Assembly (NCBI RefSeq): GCF_001613365.1
Contig: NZ_BDCF01000017.1
Coordinates: 92,849 to 156,848 of the forward strand
Direction of reading: 5' to 3'
Length of the DNA stretch: 64,000 nucleotides
DNA from: Nocardia xishanensis NBRC 101358
Lineage (GTDB): Bacteria > Actinomycetota > Actinomycetes > Mycobacteriales > Mycobacteriaceae
Positions 54,660 to 62,930 of the stretch are shown piece after piece. Below the pieces are notes generated by a model. The model had not been told where the DNA came from and did no database searches. It saw nothing but the letters and a program-made list of their open reading frames with translations. The translations under genes and the position numbers were made by a program. Position 1 is the first letter of the stretch. Every line of letters starts with the position of its first letter.

Positions 54660-55556
54660 TCAATGGGCGAGCTCGGCGATGAGGCGCACGCTGTCGTCGT
54701 AGAGCGCCCGCTGGGCCGCGAGATCGTAGGAGGCCGCCGAGGACGGGCGCTCGGCGCGGCCGGCGAAGTGGCGGCCGGTGGTCGCGGCGAGGGATGGGTC
54801 GGTGATCAAGCGGGCCAGATCCGCGCCGGACCGCGCAGGGGTGTTGACGCCGGGTAGCAGCACCAGGGCTTTGGCCACCGAGCCCCACAGTGCCTGCGCG
54901 AATCGACTTGCGTCCCTTGCCAACCCGGTGCCCGGCATCAGTCCGGGGTCGAAGGCGTTCACCGTGACGCCGTCCTCGGCGAGCCTGCGCGCCAGCTCGT
55001 AGGCGGTCTGTAGGTTGGCCAGCTTCGAGGTGCTGTAGCGGCGGCGGCCGTCGCGGTGCGCCGGTTCCGTCGCGGCGGGCGGGTGGGCGAGTTCGCGCGC
55101 GGAGGCGGTCAGTGGGTGCGGCATGCCGGTGAAGCGGCTCGGGTCGTGCGTCCCCGAGGTGACGAACACGATCCGCGCCGGCGCGACCAGATCGGCGCGC
55201 AGCTCACGCACGAGCGCAAGGTGGCCGAGATGGTTGACGCCGAACGTCGCCTCGACGCCGTCGGCCGTGTACGCGCGGCGGGTGAATTGCAGCCCGGCGT
55301 TGCAGACCAGTCCGCGCAGTGGCGGCAACCCCGCGCCGCGCAGTGCCGTCGCGAAGTCTCGCACCGAGGCGAGCGAGCCGAGGTCCAAGGCCATACCTTC
55401 GGCGCCGATCTCGGCGGCTTCCCGCTCGGCGCGCGCCGCGTCCCGGCCGGTCACGACCACGGTCCAGTGCGGATCCGCGGCCAGCGCCCTCGCGCATTCG
55501 CGGCCGAGTCCGCTTGTGCCGCCGGTGATCACCACGGTTCTGTCACTAATTGTCAT
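54660..55556 (-). CDS. Short-chain dehydrogenase/reductase
   Basis: A 298-residue SDR. TGGTSGLG at about 11-18 binds NAD(P), CNAGLQ is the NNAG-type motif, the catalytic set is Ser in FVTSGTH, Tyr-x-x-x-Lys in YSTSK. It resembles the protochlorophyllide-reductase-like/retinol-dehydrogenase SDR branch. Divergent from a TetR gene with a palindrome touching the start codon, so it is the probable target of that repressor. Substrate unknown. Confidence 0.9.
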   Translation of the reverse strand: MTISDRTVVITGGTSGLGRECARALAADPHWTVVVTGRDAARAEREAAEIGAEGMALDLGSLASVRDFATALRGAGLPPLRGLVCNAGLQFTRRAYTADGVEATFGVNHLGHLALVRELRADLVAPARIVFVTSGTHDPSRFTGMPHPLTASARELAHPPAATEPAHRDGRRRYSTSKLANLQTAYELARRLAEDGVTVNAFDPGLMPGTGLARDASRFAQALWGSVAKALVLLPGVNTPARSGADLARLITDPSLAATTGRHFAGRAERPSSAASYDLAAQRALYDDSVRLIAELAH

Positions 55557-55573
55557 ATGGCATAGAATGCCAT
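55557..55573. promoter_or_regulatory. TetR operator candidate
   Basis: ATGGCAT-AGA-ATGCCAT, a perfect 7-bp inverted repeat directly against the SDR start codon and 27 bases before the TetR start. Confidence 0.72.
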
Positions 55574-55599
55574 TTTTTGCGATACGTGACAATGCTTCC

Positions 55600-56187
55600 A
55601 TGTCATTGCGTGATCGGAAGAAGGAGCGCACCCGGCGCGCGATCGCCGAGGCCGCGCTGCGGTTGTTCGCCGAGCGCGGGTTCGAGGCGGTGACCATCGC
55701 CGATATCGCCGCCGCGGCCGAGGTGGGCACCCGGACCCTGCACCGGTACTACAGCGGCAAGGACGAACTGCTCTTCGCCGAGGACGACGAGCACCGCGCC
55801 GAACTGTCCCGCCTGCTCGCCGAGCGGCCGCAAGGGGAGACCCCCGAGGAGACGCTGGCGGCCGTGATCGGTCCGATGGTGGGGCATTTCGCCGACCGGC
55901 TCGACGACTTGCGCATCCGCGACGCGCTGATCGCCGCGAACCCCGCCCTGCAAGCCCGCGACCTCGCCAAGCGCGGCGCCGTCGAAGCGCTCCTCGCCGG
56001 GCACCTCGCCAAGCAGATGGGTGTCGACCCGGCGGAAGACGTGCGGCCCCTGCTGTGGGCGAAGGTCGGCATGGCCTGCTTCTTCGCGGGCTTCGAGATC
56101 TGGTTGCGCACCGGCGGCGAGCTCGCCGACCACGTCACGGCGGCGAGGACCGCGTTGGTCGCCGAGCTAGGCGCCGCGGGTCGCTGA
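55600..56187 (+). CDS. TetR-family regulator of the divergent SDR gene
   Basis: A 195-residue repressor. DNA-binding part: RKKERTRRAIAEAALRLFAE, FEAVTIADIAAAAEVGTRTLHRYY. ATG 55600; GACAAT at 55588-55593 leaves six bases, so a leaderless mRNA. The C-terminal domain is helical (MGVDPAEDVRPLLWAKVGM). Divergent layout with the SDR gene and a shared palindrome support the regulatory pair. Confidence 0.92.
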   Translation: MSLRDRKKERTRRAIAEAALRLFAERGFEAVTIADIAAAAEVGTRTLHRYYSGKDELLFAEDDEHRAELSRLLAERPQGETPEETLAAVIGPMVGHFADRLDDLRIRDALIAANPALQARDLAKRGAVEALLAGHLAKQMGVDPAEDVRPLLWAKVGMACFFAGFEIWLRTGGELADHVTAARTALVAELGAAGR

Positions 56188-56255
56188 CCCGTGCCTCCGT
56201 TGTTCCGCCGATCTCGGTGCCGCCCAAGGCGATCGAGCAACGAGCTACGTCTTCT

Positions 56256-56930
56256 TCACCCGTCGTTGTAGCTTCGACGCGCGTTTCCCCGCGATGCTCC
56301 GACCGTGCGGCCGAGGCGTGAGACCGGTAACGCTTCGAGCGCGGCACCGAGGTCGCGCACGGCCGCCGGATCCGCCAGCGATCGTCCGGTGAGTTCCTCG
56401 ATGCGCCGCAACCGGTAGCGGATCGAGTTCGCGTGCAGGTACAGCCGCGCGCCGGTGGCCGCAGCGGAACCGCCCGCGCCGAACCAGGTTTCGAGGGTTT
56501 CCAGGAGCCTGGTGCGTTCCTCGTACGGCAGGTACAGCAACGGGCCGAGCCGCACGCGGACCATTCGCTCGGCTTCGGCGGGGGCGGCCGCCACGAGCAT
56601 GGCGAGGGGGTTGTCGTCGAACCGTGCGACGCCGAACCGGCGTTCCCCCAGCCCGGCCAGCGCGAGGCGCGCGAAATGCAGTGCCTGCGGTGTCTCGGTG
56701 AGCGCGTCGTAGGGCGGGCTCATGCCGGCGCGAGCGCGGTGTTTCCGCAGTGCCTCGAGCGCCGTCGCTTCCCGGTGATCGGCTAGGGAGAGGACGCCGA
56801 TCTGCTGATCGGGGAGTAGGCGCCAGGCGGAGGTGATCTGCGCGCCGCGCAGTGCGGTCTCGATGCCGGGTAGCGCTCCGCGGCCCGTGGCAGGCGCATC
56901 GGCGGCCACCACCACGTAGCGCCCCGCGGG
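56256..56930 (-). pseudogene. PucR-family regulator, N-terminal part deleted
   Basis: The frame reads DPAGRYVVVAADAPATGRGA and SAWRLLPDQQIGVLSL (GGDEF-like middle part), then a PucR C-terminal HTH: LLETLETWFGAGGSAAATG, LYLHANSIRYRLRRIEELTG. The usual N-terminal 150-200 residues are missing, and the upstream DNA is at once the 3' end of an intact LuxR gene. No start codon with ribosome site is seen at the junction. So this is a 5'-truncated remnant left by a deletion. Confidence 0.72.
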
Positions 56931-56931
56931 G

Positions 56932-57978
56932 TCAGACGATCCCCAGCGCTCGTGACAGCAGCTCCTCGCGGGTGCGCACACCCGACTTGGCCAGTATCGC
57001 CTTCACATGATCGTCGGCCGTGTGCTCGGGGATACCCAAATCGGTTGCCATGTGCGGTGATTCGAGGCCGGCGGCGAGCAGGCCGAGCACTTGGGCCTCG
57101 CGGGTGGACAGCGTGTGCGCCCGCCCGAACAGATCCAGCCGCTCGGCCAGCGTGCTCGGAGCGAGCGAGACCGCGATGTCCTCGGTTCCGAGCCGGTCGG
57201 CGCGCACGGTGAGCCAGCGGGCTCCGCCCAGGTGGACGCGCGACCACGGCGGTCCCACCGGGGCGCCGTGCTCGGCGGCCAGCAGCGCGGCGCCCGCGTT
57301 GTAGACCGAGTTCGGGATCGGCGGCATGGCCTCCTGCGGTGGGTTGAGCCGGAGCAGCGCCGCCGCGGCGGCCGGGGTCTGGCCGCGCATCCTCAGGTCG
57401 GGTCCGAGGACGACTGCCGCCGGACCGGCAGGCGCGGGTTCGCCCTCCTCCGCGACGAAGGTGCGACCGAGAGCGGTCCGCAGCCCCCGCGTGATCGGCG
57501 CCGCCAGCGCCGCCAGGGTGGTGAGCTGAGTGGGGTCGAAGGCGCGCGGGGACTTGCGCAACAGTTCGAGGAATCCCCAGCATCCGTAGCGGTCGCCGAA
57601 CACGACGGTGGCGGTGTCGAAGACGTCGAGCTCGCGCAGCACCTCGCGCCACACCCGAGAACGCGCGGGATCGCCGCCGGTGTCGACGCGCAGCGAAGTC
57701 GCCGCAATGCCCCGATCGAGCAGATCGCTCCAGCGGGTGGCCACGGTGAGGTAGCGCAGGCGGATCAGCTCCGGCAGCCGAGCCAAGCGCATCCCGAGCA
57801 GATCGGCCACCGGCGAGGTCCCGATCCTGGTGACCGGGTCGGTGAGCGTGAAGACGTGCCCGTCGAACGGGACGGCCGCGTGGAGGTCGGCGAGCACCAT
57901 CTGGCGCAGCCGCGTCGCCGTGTGATCGGCTCGGCAGTGGCGTTCGACGCGATCGAGCAGCTCTCGCGCACTTGGCAC
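56932..57978 (-). CDS. LuxR-family regulator with N-terminal sensory part
   Basis: A 348-residue regulator. The C-terminal HTH (about 285-345) has LSTREAQVLGLLAAGLESPHMATDLGIPEHTADDHVKAILAKSGV, given here as LSTREAQVLGLLAAG and PEHTADDHVKAILAKSGV, the GerE/LuxR fold. The N-terminal 280 residues look GAF-like (VWREVLRELDVFDTATVVFG, DRYGCWGFLELLRKSPRAF) and lack a phospho-acceptor Asp, so it is not a classical response regulator. It ends two bases from the PucR remnant. Target genes are unknown. Confidence 0.88.
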   Translation of the reverse strand: MPSARELLDRVERHCRADHTATRLRQMVLADLHAAVPFDGHVFTLTDPVTRIGTSPVADLLGMRLARLPELIRLRYLTVATRWSDLLDRGIAATSLRVDTGGDPARSRVWREVLRELDVFDTATVVFGDRYGCWGFLELLRKSPRAFDPTQLTTLAALAAPITRGLRTALGRTFVAEEGEPAPAGPAAVVLGPDLRMRGQTPAAAAALLRLNPPQEAMPPIPNSVYNAGAALLAAEHGAPVGPPWSRVHLGGARWLTVRADRLGTEDIAVSLAPSTLAERLDLFGRAHTLSTREAQVLGLLAAGLESPHMATDLGIPEHTADDHVKAILAKSGVRTREELLSRALGIV

Positions 57979-58034
57979 CGGCCAAGTCTAGGGCGAAATC
58001 CCCTGGCTCCGGGCCGAGTCGGCGAGCCGGGATC

Positions 58035-58904
58035 TCAGTTCGCGCTTCCGACCTCGGCGGGCTTCTCCGTGACGAAGATGGCGGTGCCGGGAAAGAGCTC
58101 GCCGCGCAGCGGGCTCCACTGACCCCATTCCCGGTCCAGCCACTCCGGCCAGTCGGGTTCGACGATGTCGCGCAGCACCAGTCCCGCGGCGACGATCTCG
58201 CGGACCCGGTCGCCGATGGTGCGGTGGTGCTCGACGTAGGTCGCCGCGCCGTCGGCGTCCACCTCCACATAGGGCGTGCGATCGAAATAAGGAATGGACG
58301 CGGTGAGCCCCGCGGGGCCGGGGTCGTCGGGGAAGATCCAGCGCATCGGATGATTCACCGAGAAGACCCAGCGTCCGCCGGGCCGCAGCACCCTGGCCAC
58401 CTCGCGCATCACCAGCGCGGAGTCGGCGACGAAGGGCACCGCGCCGAACGCCGAGCAGGCCAGATCGAAGGACGCGTCGGCGAACGGCAGCGCTTCGGCG
58501 CCGGCCTGCACCAGCGGAACCCGCGGCCCGCCGCGCGCCATCGCGGCCAGTCCCCGCTTCAGCATGCCCATCGAGAGATCGAGACCGACCGGCAGCGCGC
58601 CCTGTCCGGCCAGCCAGCGTGCGCACGGGGCCGACCCGCAACCGATCTCCAGCACGCGCTTGCCCGCGAGGTCCTCGCCGAGAAAGTGCATATCGCCCTC
58701 GTGCAATCCCTCCGGGCACCACACGAACTCGCCGCCGGGGGAGTCGACGCCGAGGAAATCGGCGTGGGTCTGGTGATACTGATCGGCGTCGGCGTCCCAC
58801 CAGCGCCTGCTGGCGCGTTCGCTGTCGGCCGAACTCAGCCGGGTTCGCGCCGTTCCGGCGGTTCCGAGCAGGGCGTTCGCTTGGGCATGACGATCTTCCG
58901 ACAC
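58035..58904 (-). CDS. Class I SAM-dependent methyltransferase
   Basis: A 289-residue enzyme. Motif I VLEIGCGSAPCARWLAGQG at about 85-103, motif II acidic residue in PVGLDLSMGML, motif IV FDLACSAFGAVPFV and post-motif RPGGRWVFSVNHPMRW. It belongs to the Methyltransf_11 group often found upstream of rpsA in mycolata. GTG start with TAAGCT seven bases ahead, so leaderless. Substrate unknown. Divergent from rpsA across about 310 bases. Confidence 0.9.
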   Translation of the reverse strand: MSEDRHAQANALLGTAGTARTRLSSADSERASRRWWDADADQYHQTHADFLGVDSPGGEFVWCPEGLHEGDMHFLGEDLAGKRVLEIGCGSAPCARWLAGQGALPVGLDLSMGMLKRGLAAMARGGPRVPLVQAGAEALPFADASFDLACSAFGAVPFVADSALVMREVARVLRPGGRWVFSVNHPMRWIFPDDPGPAGLTASIPYFDRTPYVEVDADGAATYVEHHRTIGDRVREIVAAGLVLRDIVEPDWPEWLDREWGQWSPLRGELFPGTAIFVTEKPAEVGSAN

Positions 58905-59014
58905 GCGCGTGAGCTTAACGATCGCGGCGCGCCGGAGGCGCTCCGGCGTGGCGTGTAGACCGGTTTGCCCGTGCGGACCAAGGTCGCGTACGCTGAACGC
59001 GCGAGTGTCTGCTG

Positions 59015-59078
59015 TACCGACGTACCGGTGTACCGAAGTAACGATCTACCGACGTATCAGCGTACTGAAATAACAGAG
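59015..59078. repeat. Eight-fold 8-bp tandem repeat upstream of rpsA
   Basis: Consecutive units: TACCGACG, TACCGGTG, TACCGAAG, TAACGATC, TACCGACG, TATCAGCG, TACTGAAA, TAACAGAG. All start TA and most share ACCG. The first and fifth are identical. It lies in the 313-base gap between the divergent methyltransferase and rpsA genes, 140-203 bases before the rpsA start, in promoter or leader DNA. Confidence 0.85.
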
Positions 59079-59217
59079 CGCCCGTGCTGAGTTTCACAAG
59101 TGGATGAGTGCGGTACGTTCCTCTGTGTCCGTCGTCGCATCGTCGCGGTGATTTCGCAGCGTACCGAAAGTTCCAATGTCCGCAACCGACCACAATCCGT
59201 CCGGAGCAAACCGACAC

Positions 59218-60684
59218 ATGCCCACCACCGTCACCTCGCCGCAGGTAGCCGTCAACGACATCGGCTCCGCCGAGGACTTCCTCGCCGCCATCGACGCCAC
59301 GATCAAGTACTTCAACGACGGCGACATCGTCGAAGGAACCATCGTCAAGGTCGATCGCGACGAGGTTCTGCTCGACATCGGTTACAAGACCGAAGGCGTC
59401 ATCCCCTCCCGCGAACTCTCCATCAAGCACGATGTCGACCCGAACGAGGTCGTTTCCGTGGGCGATGAGGTCGAGGCCCTCGTTCTCACCAAGGAGGACA
59501 AGGAAGGCCGCCTGATCCTGTCGAAGAAGCGGGCGCAGTACGAGCGTGCGTGGGGCACCATCGAGGAGCTCAAGGAGAAGGACGAGGCCGTCAAGGGCAC
59601 CGTCATCGAGGTCGTCAAGGGCGGCCTGATCCTCGACATCGGCCTGCGCGGCTTCCTGCCCGCCTCGCTCGTCGAGATGCGTCGCGTCCGCGACCTCCAG
59701 CCGTACGTCGGCAAGGAGATCGAGGCCAAGATCATCGAGCTGGACAAGAACCGCAACAACGTGGTCCTTTCCCGCCGCGCTTGGCTGGAGCAGACCCAGT
59801 CCGAGGTGCGCTCCGAGTTCCTGCACCAGCTGCAGAAGGGCCAGGTCCGCAAGGGTGTGGTCTCCTCGATCGTCAACTTCGGCGCCTTCGTGGACCTGGG
59901 CGGCGTGGACGGTCTGGTGCACGTCTCCGAGCTGTCCTGGAAGCACATCGACCACCCGTCCGAGGTCGTCGAGGTCGGCAACGAGGTCACCGTCGAGGTT
60001 CTCGACGTCGATCTGGACCGCGAGCGTGTTTCGCTGTCGCTCAAGGCGACTCAGGAAGACCCGTGGCGTCAGTTCGCCCGCACCCACGCGATCGGCCAGA
60101 TCGTGCCGGGCAAGGTCACCAAGCTGGTTCCGTTCGGTGCGTTCGTGCGCGTCGAAGAGGGCATCGAGGGCCTGGTGCACATCTCCGAGCTGGCCGAGCG
60201 CCACGTCGAGGTCCCGGACCAGGTCGTCGCGGTCGGCGACGACGCGATGGTCAAGGTCATCGACATCGACCTGGAGCGTCGCCGGATCTCGCTGTCGCTG
60301 AAGCAGGCGAACGAGGACTACCACGCCGAGTTCGACCCGTCGAAGTACGGCATGGCCGACAGCTACGACGAGCAGGGCAACTACATCTTCCCCGAGGGCT
60401 TCGACCCCGAGACCAACGAATGGCTCGAGGGCTTCGACAAGCAGCGCGAGGAGTGGGAAGGCCGCTACGCCGAGGCGGAGCGTCGCCACAAGATGCACAC
60501 CGCGCAGATGGAGAAGATGGCGGCCGACGCCGCGGCCGAGGCCGCGAACGGCGGCGGCGCGTCGAACTACTCCTCCGAGAGCGGTTCGCAGTCCTCGTCC
60601 AGCCAGGCCGAGCCCGCCGGCGGTTCGCTGGCCAGCGACGCCCAGCTCGCGGCCCTGCGGGAGAAGCTCTCCGGCAACGCCTGA
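59218..60684 (+). CDS. rpsA: 30S ribosomal protein S1
   Basis: A 488-residue protein. ATG 59218 is chosen because known mycolata S1 proteins start here (MPTTVTSPQVAVNDIGSAED, aligned from memory); an ATG 14 codons upstream is less likely. Four S1/OB domains: about 34-105, 122-187, 208-277 and 295-364, each with the GxV-G-x-V and hydrophobic strand pattern (for example GDIVEGTIVKVDRDEVLLDI, VRKGVVSSIVNFGAFVDLGG). The acidic C-terminal tail is Ser-rich (SNYSSESGSQSSSSQAEPA). It binds mRNA on the ribosome, though for leaderless mRNAs, common here, S1 is less needed. Confidence 0.97.
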   Translation: MPTTVTSPQVAVNDIGSAEDFLAAIDATIKYFNDGDIVEGTIVKVDRDEVLLDIGYKTEGVIPSRELSIKHDVDPNEVVSVGDEVEALVLTKEDKEGRLILSKKRAQYERAWGTIEELKEKDEAVKGTVIEVVKGGLILDIGLRGFLPASLVEMRRVRDLQPYVGKEIEAKIIELDKNRNNVVLSRRAWLEQTQSEVRSEFLHQLQKGQVRKGVVSSIVNFGAFVDLGGVDGLVHVSELSWKHIDHPSEVVEVGNEVTVEVLDVDLDRERVSLSLKATQEDPWRQFARTHAIGQIVPGKVTKLVPFGAFVRVEEGIEGLVHISELAERHVEVPDQVVAVGDDAMVKVIDIDLERRRISLSLKQANEDYHAEFDPSKYGMADSYDEQGNYIFPEGFDPETNEWLEGFDKQREEWEGRYAEAERRHKMHTAQMEKMAADAAAEAANGGGASNYSSESGSQSSSSQAEPAGGSLASDAQLAALREKLSGNA

Positions 60685-60702
60685 TTCGGGTAGAGCACAT
60701 GC

Positions 60703-60742
60703 GAAGGCCCCGGTCCCCACGGACCGGGGCCTTCGTCCTTTT
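60703..60742 (+). terminator. Terminator of rpsA
   Basis: Perfect 14-bp stem, arms 60703-60716 and 60721-60734, four-base loop CCAC, then GTCCTTTT. Confidence 0.93.
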
Positions 60743-60830
60743 CCGGGTTCGGCCGCGGCGGCTGGACCGCGGCCGACCTATTGCGGGAATGGTTCTCCAC
60801 CGCGCCGCTCGGTGCTGAAACCGATTGCGC

Positions 60831-61514
60831 TCAGGCCGCCGCGGCGACGGTGAATCGGCGCTGCACGAAGCGGGGGTTCTCGGTTTCGTCGAGAAGGGCG
60901 ACGGCCAAGTCCTCGGCCGAGATGTCGGTGTCTGCGATCAACAGCTGGTCGCCGCCGACGCGATAGCGGCCGGTGCGGGCGCCGGGCTGGATAAGGCCCG
61001 ACGACGGGCTGAGGTAGGTCCAGTTGCGGTTGGAGACGCGGTAGACGTTCAACGCGTCCCGCAGCGCCACCACCACGTCCCGGTATTCCGCGGGCACGCC
61101 GAGGTTCTCGGTGAGGATGCGCGTGAATTCCGTTCCGGTGTCGACGAGTTGGCGTCCCGGCGCGACTTCCAGGCTGCCCGCGCCGCCGACCGCGAGCAGC
61201 CGGATGTCCGTGTGTCGTTCCAGCGCGCCCACCATGGCGTGCGCTCCGGTGACGAAGGCGTCCGCGTTGGCGATGGTGTCGGCGATGCCGTGCCCGGCGT
61301 TCACCGCGCTGATCACCACGTCCAGCCCCGCGATGGCCGCGGCGATGCTGTCGGCGTCGAGCCAGTCCGCCACCACCCAGCGCACCTCACCCCGGTCGGC
61401 GGGGAAGCGAGCGGAGTCCCGCGCGAACGCGGTGACGTCGTGCCCGCGCCGCCGCGCCTCTTCGACCACCCGGCCGCCGATGACGCCGCTCGCGCCGAAA
61501 ATTCCGATCTTCAC
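60831..61514 (-). CDS. NAD(P)H-binding (NmrA/SDR-like) protein
   Basis: A 227-residue Rossmann protein with GIFGASGVIGGRVVEEARRRG at the start (GxxGxxG loop given as GASGVIGG), then DVVISAVNAGHG and LLAVGGAGSLEVAPG. It belongs to the short NAD(P)H-binding family related to flavin reductase/NmrA-type proteins. GTG 61514 has AGAGGTGG upstream. It is divergent from a TetR gene and likely under its control. Confidence 0.88.
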   Translation of the reverse strand: MKIGIFGASGVIGGRVVEEARRRGHDVTAFARDSARFPADRGEVRWVVADWLDADSIAAAIAGLDVVISAVNAGHGIADTIANADAFVTGAHAMVGALERHTDIRLLAVGGAGSLEVAPGRQLVDTGTEFTRILTENLGVPAEYRDVVVALRDALNVYRVSNRNWTYLSPSSGLIQPGARTGRYRVGGDQLLIADTDISAEDLAVALLDETENPRFVQRRFTVAAAA

Positions 61515-61525
61515 GATGCCCACCT

Positions 61526-61555
61526 CTATACGCCGTTCGATTACTACACGCCGTT
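61526..61555. promoter_or_regulatory. Direct-repeat operator candidate
   Basis: CTATACGCCGTT (61526-61537) and CTACACGCCGTT (61544-61555) differ at one base and start 18 bases apart, between divergent reductase and TetR genes. TTACT/AGTAA arms (61541-61545 and 61557-61561) flank the second copy. Confidence 0.55.
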
Positions 61556-61602
61556 TAGTAACGACACGGCTGATAGTAGCCAAACGCTGTAGAGTGTCAA
61601 CC

Positions 61603-62301
61603 GTGGTCGAGGTGAAGAGCCGTCGGGAACGATTGCGCCGGGAGGCGACGGAAGAGATCAAAGCCATCGCTTTGCGCCTGCTCGCCGATGGCGGTCCGGA
61701 CGCCATCTCGCTGCGCGCCATCGCGCGCGAGATGGGCATGACCGCGGGCGCGCTGTACGGCTATTTCGCCACCCGCGACGAGCTGATCACCACCCTCATC
61801 TCCGACGTGTACACCGAACTGATCGACCGGGTGGAGGCCGCCAGAGACGCCGTGCCCGAGGACGATCCCGGCGGACGCATCGTCGCCTGGGGTGAAGCCG
61901 TCCGCGAGTGGGCCGTCGGAAATCCCGAAGGATTCCGGCTGATCTACGGTGACCCGGTGCTCGGTTACCAGCCCCCGCCGGAGGGCCCGGCCCGCGAGGC
62001 GGAATTGCGCGCCTGCGACGGACTCGTCGGTCTCGCCGCCGCCGCGTGGCCCCGCGCCGCCGCCACGCAGTCCCTCGGGGATTCGACGTGGTCGGACTTC
62101 GATCCGGCGCTGGTCGAGCACGTGCGCGCCGACTTCCCCGACCTGCCGCCCGCCGCACTGGCCTTGGCGTTGCGCATGTGGGGTCGCATGCACGGCCCGA
62201 TCGCGCTGGAGGTGTACGGCCACCTGCGCCCCCAATCGCAGGACCCGGCAAAACTTTTCCACATCGAGATGCTCGATCTGGTGCGAGCGGTGGGCTTGTG
62301 A
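61603..62301 (+). CDS. TetR-family regulator
   Basis: A 232-residue repressor with HTH region TEEIKAIALRLLADGGPDAI and LRAIAREMGMTAGALYGYFA. A TetR C-terminal WHG-like domain follows (FRLIYGDPVLGYQPPPEGP, ALRMWGRMHGPIALEVYGH). GTG 61603; TAGAGT at 61590-61595 leaves seven bases, a leaderless start. The next TetR gene overlaps by four bases (GTGA), so the two are made together. The divergent reductase is the likely target. Confidence 0.92.
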   Translation: MVEVKSRRERLRREATEEIKAIALRLLADGGPDAISLRAIAREMGMTAGALYGYFATRDELITTLISDVYTELIDRVEAARDAVPEDDPGGRIVAWGEAVREWAVGNPEGFRLIYGDPVLGYQPPPEGPAREAELRACDGLVGLAAAAWPRAAATQSLGDSTWSDFDPALVEHVRADFPDLPPAALALALRMWGRMHGPIALEVYGHLRPQSQDPAKLFHIEMLDLVRAVGL

Positions 62302-62930
62302 CGGCGACGCACCGCAGGCTTCCCGCCACCGTCTGGGAGCGCAGGAGGATCGAGGCGATGAGCCGGATCCAGCGGGTGGCGCTGGATCTGTTCGACGCGC
62401 ACGGGTATCGCGAGGTGACCGTCGAGCGGGTGGCCGCCGCGGCAGGGGTGTCGCCGAGCTCGGTCTACCGCTACTTCGGTACCAAGGAAATGCTCGTCCT
62501 CTACGACGAGGCGGACCCGCAGCTCCTCGAGGTGATGCGCACGGCCGGCGACGGCGAAACCCTCGATCCCGCTGAGCTTCTCGCGGTGGCGCGCCCGCTG
62601 GTTCCGGTGATGGTCGGTGTACTGCTCACCCCGGATTCCGAACGCCGCATCGCGCGGCGGGTCCGGTACATGCACGCCTTCCCCGAGGTCCGGGATGGTC
62701 AGACCCGGCAGATGCGCGAGCTGGAGGAACAGTTCCGGGTGCTGTTCGCCGAGCGCTGCGGGCTCGATCCCAACGACCTGCGGGTCCGGCTGGCCGCGTC
62801 CACCGCGATCTGGGGCGGCGTCGCTGTCCTGGACCATTGGGCGGGAACGGGTTTCGCCGGACGGCTGAGCGAGATATATACCGCGGCGGTGGAATCGATG
62901 ATCGACGCGCTGGAGGCGATCATCGGCTGA
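62298..62930 (+). CDS. TetR-family regulator (second of a pair)
   Basis: A 210-residue repressor with WERRRIEAMSRIQRVALDLF, YREVTVERVAAAAGVSPSSVYRYFGTK (cut here as VERVAAAAGVSPSSVYRYFG). GTG start in a GTGA overlap with the preceding TetR gene. Its stop overlaps the convergent MMPL gene by 11 bases. In mycolata TetR genes often control neighbouring MMPL exporters, so that gene is a possible target. Confidence 0.9.
   Translation: MTATHRRLPATVWERRRIEAMSRIQRVALDLFDAHGYREVTVERVAAAAGVSPSSVYRYFGTKEMLVLYDEADPQLLEVMRTAGDGETLDPAELLAVARPLVPVMVGVLLTPDSERRIARRVRYMHAFPEVRDGQTRQMRELEEQFRVLFAERCGLDPNDLRVRLAASTAIWGGVAVLDHWAGTGFAGRLSEIYTAAVESMIDALEAIIG

Noticed and set aside
59015..59078. CRISPR or IS end
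   Set aside because: Units are 8 bp, contiguous and degenerate; no inverted ends.
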